In this document: one piece after another, positions 9,125 through 17,374 of the stretch
Layout: every line of letters starts with the position of its first letter
How positions within the stretch are numbered: the stretch's first letter is position 1
Assembly (NCBI GenBank): GCA_050331455.1
Contig: JBHJGV010000052.1
Coordinates: 43,432 to 107,431 of the forward strand
From: CAYUYV01 sp050331455
GTDB lineage: Bacteria > Pseudomonadota > Alphaproteobacteria > JAJFIK01
DNA: 64,000 nt
Direction: 5' to 3'
The notes under the pieces: generated by a model
Seen by the model: only the letters and a program-made list of their open reading frames with translations
Told to the model about the DNA's origin: nothing
The model's database searches: none
Translations under genes and position numbers: made by a program

Positions 9125-9196
9125 CAACCCACACCGTTCCCGACCTGCGGTTATGGGAGACTAAACGCTGCGCCTTAAGCTGATATGAACAGCCGG

Positions 9197-10162
9197 TTAT
9201 AGGGGCTCGCGCCGGTTCGCTGCGAAAGCGAACAGCGGCGTGACGATCGTAATGATGGTCATGATCCGGATCAGATGCAGGGCCGCGATGAAGGCCGGAT
9301 CCTGGTCCATCGACAGGGCGATCAGGGACATTTCCGCAAGGCCGCCGGGGGCGAAGGCGAGGAACAGGACCACGGCGTTCTGGGGCACGAAGGGCGCGAG
9401 CGCCGCGGCAAACAGGGCCGCCAGCAGAACCATCACCGCCGCCGTGCCGAGGCCCAGCAGAACCACCGCCTTGAAATCCGCAAGGCGATAACCGGAAAAC
9501 CGGGCGCCGATGGCCGCGCCCACGACGACCTGGGCGCCGGCCACGCATTCGGCCGGCGGCGGCGTGCCGCTGAAACCCGCAATGTGAGCTCCGGCGCTCA
9601 GCAGCAATGGGCCGAACAGGGCCGGGGCCGGCAGGGACACAAGGCGGGCCAGGAGGATCCCGAACAGGGCGCAGGCCGTGAGAATGGCCGCTTCTTCGAG
9701 GGGAAAGACCGTGATCGAGACCGTCTGCGGCGGGAGGGACGGCACCGACAGGCCCTGCACGAAACGGAAATAGAAGGGCACCACGCTGACGACGAAAATG
9801 ATCCGCACCACATGAATGAGGCTGATGATCGGCGCCTTGCCCCCGTAATGCTCGCCCATGAGGGCCATCTCGCTTAAGCCTCCCGGCACGCTGGCGAAAT
9901 AGGCCGTGACCGCATCGAGCCGGCCGATCTGCCGAAAAACGACATAGGCGAGGCCCGCGCAAAGCGCGCCCAGCACCAGGAGCGCCCCGATCGACGGGAT
10001 CCAGCCGGGCATCTGGACCAGCAGATCGGCTGAAAAGGACGAGCCCAGAAAAACGCCCAAGACGGCGATCATGGCGGAGCGCAGCCAGGGGTGGACCGCA
10101 AGCGACATTCCGCCCAGGCACAAAGCCATCGTTGCCGCCATGGCGCCCAGCATCCAGGCCAA
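9197..10162 (-). CDS. AbrB-family integral membrane protein
   Basis: Polytopic protein (321 aa from TTG at 10162) made of two homologous hydrophobic halves, with repeated motifs such as PGGLSEMALMGEHYGGKAP and PGGLAEMSLIALSMDQDPAF. This matches the family Pfam calls AbrB, often annotated misleadingly as ammonia monooxygenase or regulator. The conserved N-terminus continues upstream of 10162 in the same frame (ALVAGAVGGSLFAFLTLPL), open to a TGA at 10283-10285, yet that extension contains no ATG, GTG or TTG. Either a non-standard start is used, or a one-base shift links it to the ATG at 10260, which sits 2 nt after the NAD kinase stop. Function is unknown. Confidence 0.8.
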   Translation of the reverse strand: MAWMLGAMAATMALCLGGMSLAVHPWLRSAMIAVLGVFLGSSFSADLLVQMPGWIPSIGALLVLGALCAGLAYVVFRQIGRLDAVTAYFASVPGGLSEMALMGEHYGGKAPIISLIHVVRIIFVVSVVPFYFRFVQGLSVPSLPPQTVSITVFPLEEAAILTACALFGILLARLVSLPAPALFGPLLLSAGAHIAGFSGTPPPAECVAGAQVVVGAAIGARFSGYRLADFKAVVLLGLGTAAVMVLLAALFAAALAPFVPQNAVVLFLAFAPGGLAEMSLIALSMDQDPAFIAALHLIRIMTIITIVTPLFAFAANRREPL

Positions 10163-10262
10163 GGGGAGTGTGAGGAACGCGAACAGACTTCCGCCGACGG
10201 CTCCGGCGACCAGGGCCGGGATATGGCGGGTTTGGACGGGCGCGTTCGGGATGTCGGCATGC

Positions 10263-11039
10263 TCAGTGATAGAACTGCTCCATCAGGATCCGTTCATCGA
10301 GATTGTGACCCCGGTCGAACAGCAGTGTGATGGATACGGAGCGATCTTCCGCCACCTCCACGGAGCGCACATGGCGGATTTCGGTAGCGTCGGCAACCGC
10401 GCTGACCGGGCGTTTATCCGGCTCCAGAACATCAAAGCGGACCCGGGCCCGGTGGGGCAGAATGGCCCCGCGCCAGCGCCGGGGCCGGAAAGCCGAAATG
10501 GGCGTGAGGGCCAGGAGACGCGCCTCGATGGGCAGGATGGGACCGTGGGCGGAGAGATTGTAGGCGGTGCTGCCCGCCGGGGTCGAGACCAGCACCCCAT
10601 CGCAAATCAATTCCGACATGCGCTCCTTGCCGTCGATGGAAATCCGGATTTTCGCCGTCTGCCGGGTCTCGCGCAGCAGGGAGACCTCGTTGATCGCCAG
10701 GGCTTCGTGGACGCCGCCGAGACCGTCCACGGCCGTCATGCACAAGGGATGGATGACGGCGGGGTCCGCCTCGGCAAGGCGTCGGGGCAGATCGCTTTCC
10801 GTCGGACCGAAGGTCTCGTTCATCAAAAAGCCGATGGTGCCCCGGTGGATGCCGAAGACCGGCAAGCCCGACGCCAGTGTGTCATGGAGGGTTTCCAGCA
10901 TGAAACCGTCGCCGCCGATGGCCACGATGACCTGGGCCGTTTCCAAAGGGGTGTCGCCATAGCGACCCACGAGATCGCGATAGGCGGCCTGGGCCACGGG
11001 CGTGCGGCTGGCGCGGAAGGCGATGCGCCGGAAGGCCAT
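10263..11039 (-). CDS. nadK: NAD kinase
   Basis: Phosphorylates NAD to NADP. The core has the GGDG motif (IVAIGGDGFML), an NE motif (AINEVSLLR) and the conserved STPAGSTAYNLSAHGPILP. I start it at ATG 11039 (258 aa), because the conserved family N-terminus (FRRIAFRAS) begins there. The frame stays open to an ATG at 11177, which would add 46 proline-rich residues with no family counterpart; neither start has a convincing Shine-Dalgarno. The stop lies 2 nt before an ATG at 10260 associated with the next gene, so the two genes are probably one operon. Confidence 0.9.
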   Translation of the reverse strand: MAFRRIAFRASRTPVAQAAYRDLVGRYGDTPLETAQVIVAIGGDGFMLETLHDTLASGLPVFGIHRGTIGFLMNETFGPTESDLPRRLAEADPAVIHPLCMTAVDGLGGVHEALAINEVSLLRETRQTAKIRISIDGKERMSELICDGVLVSTPAGSTAYNLSAHGPILPIEARLLALTPISAFRPRRWRGAILPHRARVRFDVLEPDKRPVSAVADATEIRHVRSVEVAEDRSVSITLLFDRGHNLDERILMEQFYH

Positions 11040-11295
11040 TTCGGGCGGGCAGGCGGGCCAAGTGGGATATTCCCAGGGCTCGGCCTGGGACGCGTCCGGC
11101 CCATGGGTTCTTTCCGCGTCGCGATGGGACCCGGGGTGGTTGGGCGGCGGGGGCGGCAGCGGGCGCTTGGACGTCATGGGAGGATCCCGTGATGGTCGCC
11201 CGCGAGGGCGGCTTTCTTGTGTTGATCAACCGCCGGTCCCATAGTTTCGGGCTTGAGCGGTCTGGCTTGACCCGGATCGGCGGTGTCGGGTGACC

Positions 11296-11314
11296 GGGAC
11301 GGCCCGGCCGTCCC
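11296..11314. promoter_or_regulatory. 9-bp inverted repeat upstream of the binding-protein gene
   Basis: GGGACGGCC and GGCCGTCCC flank a single base, forming a perfect dyad 55 nt before the ATG at 11369. The GTTGATCAAC palindrome at 11221-11230 lies in the same gap. Either could be an operator or only a GC-rich chance dyad; no adjacent regulator supports a choice. Confidence 0.3.
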
Positions 11315-11368
11315 CGTATGGCGGACCCAGTCTAACGGGCAGGGTCCCGTCGAGGGATAGGCCGCAAG

Positions 11369-12523
11369 ATGGACGGCGGGAAGGATAGAATTTTGCAAAC
11401 ACGCTTTTGGAACGCCCATGGACTTCGCCCATGGATTTTGGCTGGAGGCCTCATGCTTGTCGCGGCAGGTATCGCACCCGCCGCGTCCGCGCAAAGTGCC
11501 GGGACTATGGGCGATGGACCGCCGGCGGGCCACGATGGGCCCGGGCCCGCGGGACCGATCTGCCCCGTGGATCGGCCGGTCATGTTTGCCGGCTTCGACT
11601 GGCCCAGCGCGCGGTTTCACAATGCAGTGGCCAAATTCATGGTTGCCACCCTGTTCGGCTGCGAGACCGACGATCTGCCGGGCTCCACGATCCCGCTCCT
11701 TGCGGGGCTGCGCCGGGGCGATGTGGATGTGGCCATGGAGGTTTGGATCGACCGCGCCACCAAGATCTGGGAGGACGGGGTCAAGCGGGGACAGCTCGCC
11801 AGTGTTGGCGTGAACATGCCCAATGCCAGCCAGTCCTGGTATGTGCCGCGCTACATGATCGAGGGTGACGCGAAGCGGGGCATCGAGCCCGTGGCGCCGG
11901 ATCTTGAGAGCGTGTTCGACCTGCCCCGTTACGCCGCCTTGTTCAAGGACCCCGAACGCCCGCGCCTCGGCCGGTTCTACAATTGCAGCCTCGGGTGGCT
12001 GTGCGAGATCCTCAACTCGAAAAAGCTCGCGGCCTATGACCTGGAGCGGAGTTTCAGCAATTTCCGGGTGGGGACCGGCGCGGCGCTCGCGGCGGCCATT
12101 GCCTCCCATTACGCCAAGGGCGAACCCTTCGTCGCCTATTACTGGGACCCGAGTTGGATAACGGCCCGTTACGATCTCGTGGCCCTTGACGAGCCGCCCT
12201 ATTCCGACGAAGCCTGGGATGCCTTCGTGGCTGACCGCCGGCCGGACACGGCGCTGGCCTTTCCCGTCGTGGAGCAACATATCGGGGTCAACACGGGATT
12301 TCGCGACGAGGCCGGGCCGCTCGTGTCGTTCCTGTCCGCTTACGGAACCTCCCGCGATCTGATGCGCGAGGTCTTGTTGTTCATGTACGAAAACGAGGAT
12401 GTGGAGGGTGAAGCGCTCGCCCGTTGGTTCCTCAAGACCCACCCGGATGTCTGGCGCTCCTGGCTGACCGGGAACCAGATTGCCCTGGTGGAGGCGCGGA
12501 TGGGATCGTCGGCCGGACCCTGA
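11369..12523 (+). CDS. glycine betaine/proline-type ABC transporter substrate-binding protein (OpuAC family)
   Basis: Periplasmic binding protein of the OpuAC/ProX group. The 384-aa precursor has a signal peptide (hydrophobic about 21-38, ending AASA). The mature part starts with the family strand VMFAGFDWPSARF and contains LLAGLRRGDVDVAMEVW, the FYNCSLGWLCE loop, and YYWDPSW. Aromatic residues in such loops form the cation box in studied relatives. No permease or ATPase gene is beside it, so it either works with a transporter encoded elsewhere or acts as a sensor. It stands as a single gene before a 159-bp gap. Confidence 0.87.
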   Translation: MDGGKDRILQTRFWNAHGLRPWILAGGLMLVAAGIAPAASAQSAGTMGDGPPAGHDGPGPAGPICPVDRPVMFAGFDWPSARFHNAVAKFMVATLFGCETDDLPGSTIPLLAGLRRGDVDVAMEVWIDRATKIWEDGVKRGQLASVGVNMPNASQSWYVPRYMIEGDAKRGIEPVAPDLESVFDLPRYAALFKDPERPRLGRFYNCSLGWLCEILNSKKLAAYDLERSFSNFRVGTGAALAAAIASHYAKGEPFVAYYWDPSWITARYDLVALDEPPYSDEAWDAFVADRRPDTALAFPVVEQHIGVNTGFRDEAGPLVSFLSAYGTSRDLMREVLLFMYENEDVEGEALARWFLKTHPDVWRSWLTGNQIALVEARMGSSAGP

Positions 12524-12682
12524 CCGTCCCATGGGCATCGGAGCGCTGCGGTGGATTTGACAGCCTGCCCAGCCTCCGGCCACTCTTTTCACAGGCTAAA
12601 GATTTTGTGAATGACGCGCACGACGCGCCGTACACGAGATACCGACAAAAAACACGGGCAATAAAACACAGGGAGCACGGCC

Positions 12683-13453
12683 ATGGTGACAGGCGCAAGA
12701 GCAGCGGCTCTGCCGGCGGAGATGTCCTCGGGCGAACGTGCGATGCGGGTCGATCTGGCGGCCACCTATCGCCTCGTGGCCCTTTATGGCTGGGACGACA
12801 TGATCTTCACCCATATCTCCGCCCGGGTGCCGGGCGAAGAGGGTCACTTCCTCATCAACCCGTTTGGGCTGTTGTTCGAAGAGATCACCGCGTCCTCCCT
12901 GATCAAGGTCAACCGGGACGGGGAGGTCGTGGGCGAAACGGACTATGCCGCGAATCAGGCCGGATTCGTCATCCACGGCGCGATCCACGAGGCGCGCGAG
13001 GACGTGGGCTGTGTCATCCATTTGCACACGGATGACGGGGTGGCCGTGTCCGCCCAGGACCATGGCCTCCTGCCCCTGTCCCAGCATGCCATGTCCCTGT
13101 ACGGACAGCTCGGCTACCATGACTATGAGGGCGTGGCCCTCGATTTGGACGAGCGCGAACGCCTGGCCCGGGATCTCGGCGACAAGCCGGCCATGATCCT
13201 GCGCAATCACGGCACCCTGGCGGTCGGCGAGACCTGCGCGGATGCTTTCATGGCGATCTATTATCTGGAACGCGCCTGTGCCATGCAGGTTCGCGCCCTG
13301 GCCGGCGGAACGGCGTGGACCGATCCCGGACCGCACGTGGCTGAACGGACCGCGAGCCAGTCCCGGCCTCTGTTCTCCGGTCCCGCCGGCGATCTGGCCT
13401 GGCCTGCGCTGCTGCGCCGCCTGGATCGCGTGGATCCCGGCTTCCGGGACTGA
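12683..13453 (+). CDS. class II aldolase/adducin family protein
   Basis: Zinc-dependent aldolase fold (256 aa). Zinc ligands are visible as His113 and His115 in VIHLHTDD and His176 in RNHGTL, with the usual HISARVPG near residue 44. The family includes fuculose- and ribulose-phosphate aldolases. The version with the extended N-terminal helix and no sugar-operon context is often left as a generic adducin-type protein. ATG at 12683 follows AGGGAG. The downstream TetR gene starts 62 nt later and may be co-transcribed. Substrate unknown. Confidence 0.88.
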   Translation: MVTGARAAALPAEMSSGERAMRVDLAATYRLVALYGWDDMIFTHISARVPGEEGHFLINPFGLLFEEITASSLIKVNRDGEVVGETDYAANQAGFVIHGAIHEAREDVGCVIHLHTDDGVAVSAQDHGLLPLSQHAMSLYGQLGYHDYEGVALDLDERERLARDLGDKPAMILRNHGTLAVGETCADAFMAIYYLERACAMQVRALAGGTAWTDPGPHVAERTASQSRPLFSGPAGDLAWPALLRRLDRVDPGFRD

Positions 13454-13515
13454 CATCAAAACAAGGCGGCTGGCCGTGGTCCTGTCCCTCGTGACTGGGA
13501 CCGGCTCCAGGCCGC

Positions 13516-14208
13516 ATGCAAGGCGAAATGGCGAGTCCCCCTTCATCCGACGACAAAAAGCCTGCCCCGCGCAAAGCACCGCGCACCGCCGGCGCGTCCG
13601 GCAAGCGCCGCCAGGACAGCCGGCGGCGCCTGCTGGATGCGGCACGCGTGTTGTTCGTCGAGCGGGGATATCATAAGACCCGGCCCCAGGATCTGGCCCG
13701 GACGGCCGATGTGGGACACGGAACATTTTACCTGCATTTTCCCGACAAGAAGGCCTGCTTTTTCGCTTTTGTCGACGAAGCGTGCTGCGAGGTCGATGTA
13801 CAGATCAAGGCGCGTCTTGAGGGTTTGACGGAGCTTGAGGATAAGGTCGGCGCGGTGATCGACTCCGTGCTCGACTATCACAGCGCCAATCCGGGCGTGC
13901 TCGCCGCCGCGCTCAGCAATCCGGGCGTCATCGATACCGATACGGAGGAAAAGACCTCGCGCCTGATGGTCCACTGGGCCCGGGGCTGGGCGGAGGATTT
14001 AGAGGCCCATGCCCGGGACGGCGACATCTGGACCGATTACGATCTGGAGGTCGTCGGCTTCGCGATCATGGGCATGATGCACCAGACGGCGCAGGCCCTC
14101 GCTGCGACGGAGGAGGGGCGCCGGCGTATGGGCACCACACTGCGCAAGATGATCGTCCGGGCGCTGATCCCATCTTCCCCGGTGCCTGATCCGAAAACCA
14201 AGGTTTAA
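13516..14208 (+). CDS. TetR/AcrR family transcriptional regulator
   Basis: The 230-aa protein has a basic, disordered N-terminus and a TetR helix-turn-helix at about 35-80 (LLDAARVLFVERGYHKT, then DVGHGTFYLHFPDK). A ligand-binding helical domain follows. ATG at 13516; ATG at 13528 has a better-placed AAGG and may be the real start. Its targets are unknown. Candidates in the window are the RND efflux genes downstream, which carry a perfect dyad in their promoter region, but that link is only a hypothesis. Confidence 0.88.
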   Translation: MQGEMASPPSSDDKKPAPRKAPRTAGASGKRRQDSRRRLLDAARVLFVERGYHKTRPQDLARTADVGHGTFYLHFPDKKACFFAFVDEACCEVDVQIKARLEGLTELEDKVGAVIDSVLDYHSANPGVLAAALSNPGVIDTDTEEKTSRLMVHWARGWAEDLEAHARDGDIWTDYDLEVVGFAIMGMMHQTAQALAATEEGRRRMGTTLRKMIVRALIPSSPVPDPKTKV

Positions 14209-14215
14209 GGCCCGC

Positions 14216-14596
14216 TCAGGACAGGCGCAACAGCGTCTCGGACCGGGCGAGGGCGGCGAAAAGCTGGTCCGGCATAAACGGCTTTTCCAAAACGTCCAGG
14301 GCGCCGCGCTTCAAAAGAGTCTCACGGACATCGGCATTCGCATGGGCCGTCATGGCCGTGACCGGGATCGGCCGGTCGAAGCGCTGGATGCTGTCCAGCA
14401 CGGTGATCCCGTTCATGCCGTCCATCCGCAGGTCCAAAAGCACGGACATGAGCGTCATGCCATCCTGGCGACTCAGAAAGGCCGGACCCGACTCATAGCT
14501 GTGCACCGTGTTGCCCATGGCGCAGAGCAGGGTTTCGAGGGAGCCTCGAACGCCCGGATCGTCATCGATGATGGCAATGGGGAACACGCATTTCAT
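14216..14596 (-). CDS. response regulator receiver (FixJ-type), partner of the phytochrome kinase
   Basis: Single receiver domain of 126 aa without an output domain. It has IIDDDPGVR at the N-terminus, the phospho-Asp in LLDLRMDGMNG, Thr in VTAMTAH, and Lys in EKPF. ATG at 14596 overlaps the TGA of the bacteriophytochrome gene (ATGA), so the two are translationally coupled, and this is almost certainly the kinase's cognate receiver. With no DNA-binding domain it must pass the signal by protein contact or a further phosphorelay step. Confidence 0.9.
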   Translation of the reverse strand: MKCVFPIAIIDDDPGVRGSLETLLCAMGNTVHSYESGPAFLSRQDGMTLMSVLLDLRMDGMNGITVLDSIQRFDRPIPVTAMTAHANADVRETLLKRGALDVLEKPFMPDQLFAALARSETLLRLS

Positions 14597-16902
14597 TTCG
14601 CGGCTCCGTCGCTGGACCGTGCCGGCAGGGTGATGACGAAGCAGGTTTGGGAGAGCTTGCGGTCGACCCACAAAAGTCCGCCATGGGCTTCCACGATGGT
14701 GCGGCTGAGCGCGAGGCCAAGACCCATTCCTTCGGCCTTGGTCGAGACAAAGGGTTCGAACAATCGGCCGTCCACGGCGGGCTCGATGCCCGGGCCGGAA
14801 TCGATGACCCGGATTTCGATGGCGTGCGCCGCGCCGAGCGGGTTGTCGGCCGTGCGGCCCAGAGAAATCTTAAGGGTGGGATCGGATTGGCCCTGCATCG
14901 CTTCGGCGGCATTGCGAACGAGGTTGAAGACCACCTGGGAGAGCTGGATCCGGTCGCCGATCACGGTATGGAGGCCTTCCTCAACCGCCCACACCACACG
15001 AATTTCCGAGCACAGATTAAGGGGCAGCGAGAGCTGCACCGTTTCCCGAAGCATCGCAGTGAGGTCAACGCTGCGCAATTCGGCCGGCCGTCGCTTGATG
15101 AGCGCCCGGAGGCGGTGGACCAGTTCCCCGGCGCGTTTCGCCTGGCTGGACATTTCCTTGGAGAGGGATCGCGCCTGGTCCTGGGTCGCCTGATTGGCCG
15201 GCTGATCGAGCACGACCCGGCAGGCTTCGGCAAAATTGATCAGTGCCGTGAGGGGTTGGTTCAGCTCATGGCTGATCGAACTGGCGATTTCAGCCATGGC
15301 CGCGAGGCGCGAGCTGTTCGTCAATTGCTGGCGCATGGCATCTCTTTGGGCCTCGACCTCGCGCATTGCAGCGCGCAGCTCGGCTTCCCGTTCGACGGCC
15401 TGGCCGGCCTGCAGAGTCCGCTGAAGGCGGCTGGCCACTTCCAGGTCATCGCCATCGAAGGGAACATGGCGCCCCTGGACGATCTGGGTCCATGCTTCGA
15501 AAGAGCGGCGCGGCCCGAGGCGCTGGCGGCCTTCTTCGTCTGTGTGGATCTCTTTGCTGGTCGGATCACCTGCCCAGCGAAACGTTGTTGTTTGACCCTT
15601 GCGAAAAACGGCAAGGAAGTCGCTGGCATCGGAACCCAGATCGAGCACCAGGGCGCCGAGACACAGGTCTTCGGTCTCCCCGGTACGCGAAAGGGCCTCT
15701 TTTATATCAATGGACGTCACCGGTGCGCCCGAGCCTTTCATGGCCTGCGCAATGCTCGCAGCGATGTCGAAATCGGCAGGGCAATTATGGGTCAGGCGGC
15801 GTCCATTGAAGGCGCCGACGAGGCCATCCGCAGCCAAGACGGAACAGATCTCCTCCGCCTGCTGTTTGACCTCGCCGCGCAGGCTTCCACCGGTATGATC
15901 CTTTGACAGATCATCGATGATCCGCTGGACGGCCACGAACCGGTGCAGGCGCGCAGTGGATTGGATGTTATTGATCTGTGCGGCGATCATTTTACCTGCC
16001 ATCTCACAGAACATGAGGGTCTGCGCCGGCAGGACATGGGGTTGGCTGTGGTGGCAGGCGATCAGGCCCCAGAGCGCATTGTCCACAATGATGGAAATGG
16101 ACATGCTGGCAGCAACGCCCATGTTCCGAAGATATTCCAAGTGAACGGGGGAGACGGCCCGCAATTTCGCGAAAGTGAGATCGAGCGGATGCGCGCTCGC
16201 CGCGTGGCAGGCCGGCTCCACGGCAATCGGTGTGCCATTTACGTCGCTGATTGAACGGCTGAGATTGTGCAGATAGGCGGCCCGGGCCTGGGCCGGAATG
16301 TCACTGGCTGGATAATGAAGGCCGAGAAACCGATTTGCAAGGTCGGTATCCTCGGCAATCACCTCTCCATGGTGGTCCTCGTCGAACCGGTAAATCATGA
16401 CACGGTCGAAACCGGTATGGGTACGGATGGCCTGCACGACTCGCGCGCACAGAGCATCGAGGTCGGGTTCCTGGCGAATACCATCTATGATGTCGTGGCG
16501 CTGGCGGGCGCTGAGGACCGGATTGACCTCTTCGCCGGGCATTTTGAAGAATTCCAGGATAACGCTGCCCTGGTTCTCATGGGCGACGGCGTGGAACCGC
16601 CGGGCCCGCCCCTTGGGCTGGGAGACATCGCAGGGCCAGGGCCGGAAGATATCCGGCTCCATGGGATCCAGGATCACGTGATCAAAAAGCGCCATCTGCC
16701 GCTTGCCGATCAGGATCTCCAGGGAGCTATCGATGAGCCCTGGCGCGTCGTGCCCCAGAATGGCGCCGCAATTGGCGCTGGCATGGGTGATGGTCCGGCT
16801 CAGGCCGTCCATGGCCACAAGGGCGCCGTGGCTTTGAATGCCGCCGATCAGGTGGATCGGTTCGCGGTCGCACTCGGAAAAGGACGAGAGCTGATCCGTC
16901 AC
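14593..16902 (-). CDS. bacteriophytochrome histidine kinase
   Basis: Red/far-red photoreceptor kinase (769 aa) with PAS-GAF-PHY-HisKA-HATPase layout. The biliverdin-binding Cys is conserved (Cys11 in ECDREPIHLIG). The GAF domain has PASDIPAQAR and the chromophore-contacting His in VSPVHLEYLRNMGV, and the PHY tongue has PRRSF. The kinase core has the phospho-acceptor His in SISHELNQPL, the N box NLVRNAAEAM, and SGPGIEP and GLGLALS. All residues expected for a working photosensor are present. I use GTG at 16902, which has GAAAGG 7 nt upstream; TTG at 16908 is the alternative. No heme oxygenase gene for biliverdin is nearby. Confidence 0.93.
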   Translation of the reverse strand: MTDQLSSFSECDREPIHLIGGIQSHGALVAMDGLSRTITHASANCGAILGHDAPGLIDSSLEILIGKRQMALFDHVILDPMEPDIFRPWPCDVSQPKGRARRFHAVAHENQGSVILEFFKMPGEEVNPVLSARQRHDIIDGIRQEPDLDALCARVVQAIRTHTGFDRVMIYRFDEDHHGEVIAEDTDLANRFLGLHYPASDIPAQARAAYLHNLSRSISDVNGTPIAVEPACHAASAHPLDLTFAKLRAVSPVHLEYLRNMGVAASMSISIIVDNALWGLIACHHSQPHVLPAQTLMFCEMAGKMIAAQINNIQSTARLHRFVAVQRIIDDLSKDHTGGSLRGEVKQQAEEICSVLAADGLVGAFNGRRLTHNCPADFDIAASIAQAMKGSGAPVTSIDIKEALSRTGETEDLCLGALVLDLGSDASDFLAVFRKGQTTTFRWAGDPTSKEIHTDEEGRQRLGPRRSFEAWTQIVQGRHVPFDGDDLEVASRLQRTLQAGQAVEREAELRAAMREVEAQRDAMRQQLTNSSRLAAMAEIASSISHELNQPLTALINFAEACRVVLDQPANQATQDQARSLSKEMSSQAKRAGELVHRLRALIKRRPAELRSVDLTAMLRETVQLSLPLNLCSEIRVVWAVEEGLHTVIGDRIQLSQVVFNLVRNAAEAMQGQSDPTLKISLGRTADNPLGAAHAIEIRVIDSGPGIEPAVDGRLFEPFVSTKAEGMGLGLALSRTIVEAHGGLLWVDRKLSQTCFVITLPARSSDGAAK

Positions 16903-17087
16903 AGTCAAACCTTTCGAAAGCGGGCCGACGCGCCCTGATGCCTGTCCTGCCGAGCACCGTTGAACGCCTCGACCTTGAACAGTGCCATCCGGAACACGGC
17001 CACCTTAACAAGGATGCCCCAACCGTAGACAACCCAACAGATGGGCGTATGTCGTATGAAACCAGCGCCTTAATGGCGATATGGCCG

Positions 17088-17110
17088 AAGGGTTTGGCTG
17101 TCAAACCCTT
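17088..17110. promoter_or_regulatory. 9-bp-stem hairpin AAGGGTTTG/CAAACCCTT
   Basis: Perfect inverted repeat with a 5-nt loop (GCTGT), 186 bp upstream of the phytochrome gene. There is no T-run on either side, so it is not a standard terminator. It may be an operator or part of a leader structure. Confidence 0.35.
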
Positions 17111-17251
17111 TCCACCTACATCTTTGTGGCGAAACACCATGGCCGCATGGAGAGCCTTGATCCTTTGTCAGTGAGCGGGGAGACTTGAGGCTCAGCATGG
17201 CCGTGTAGGCTGGCCCCTGGGTTCCGGACAGGATCATACGACGCCGCGTGA

Positions 17252-17289
17252 GCGGTCTGGACCGGATCGTGCGGGCCGGTCCAGACCGC
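17252..17289. promoter_or_regulatory. perfect 14-bp inverted repeat, candidate efflux operator
   Basis: GCGGTCTGGACCGG (17252-17265) is repeated in inverted orientation at 17276-17289 with a 10-nt spacer. It ends 85 nt before the ATG of the RND adaptor. RND operons are commonly controlled by TetR- or MarR-type repressors at such dyads. No T-run follows, which argues against a terminator. The 12-mer TGAGCGGTCTGG at its left edge also occurs in the gap before the binding-protein gene at about 11253-11264. Confidence 0.5.
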
Positions 17290-17374
17290 CGTGCCTCGCC
17301 GTCAGCATTGTTCAGAAAGACTCGTGCCCGCTCAAGCTGTTGCCGTTTCGTCACGACGGCCCAAGGAAGTCCCC

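Larger units (their letters stand above)
16903..17374. other. 472-bp divergent intergenic region, no gene
   Basis: Separates the phytochrome operon (-) from the RND efflux operon (+). No open frame here looks coding. It holds a CTTTCGAAAG palindrome at 16911-16920, next to the phytochrome start, a 9-bp-stem hairpin at 17088-17110 and a perfect 14-bp inverted repeat at 17252-17289. The size and the two dyads suggest regulated promoters for both operons. Confidence 0.6.
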
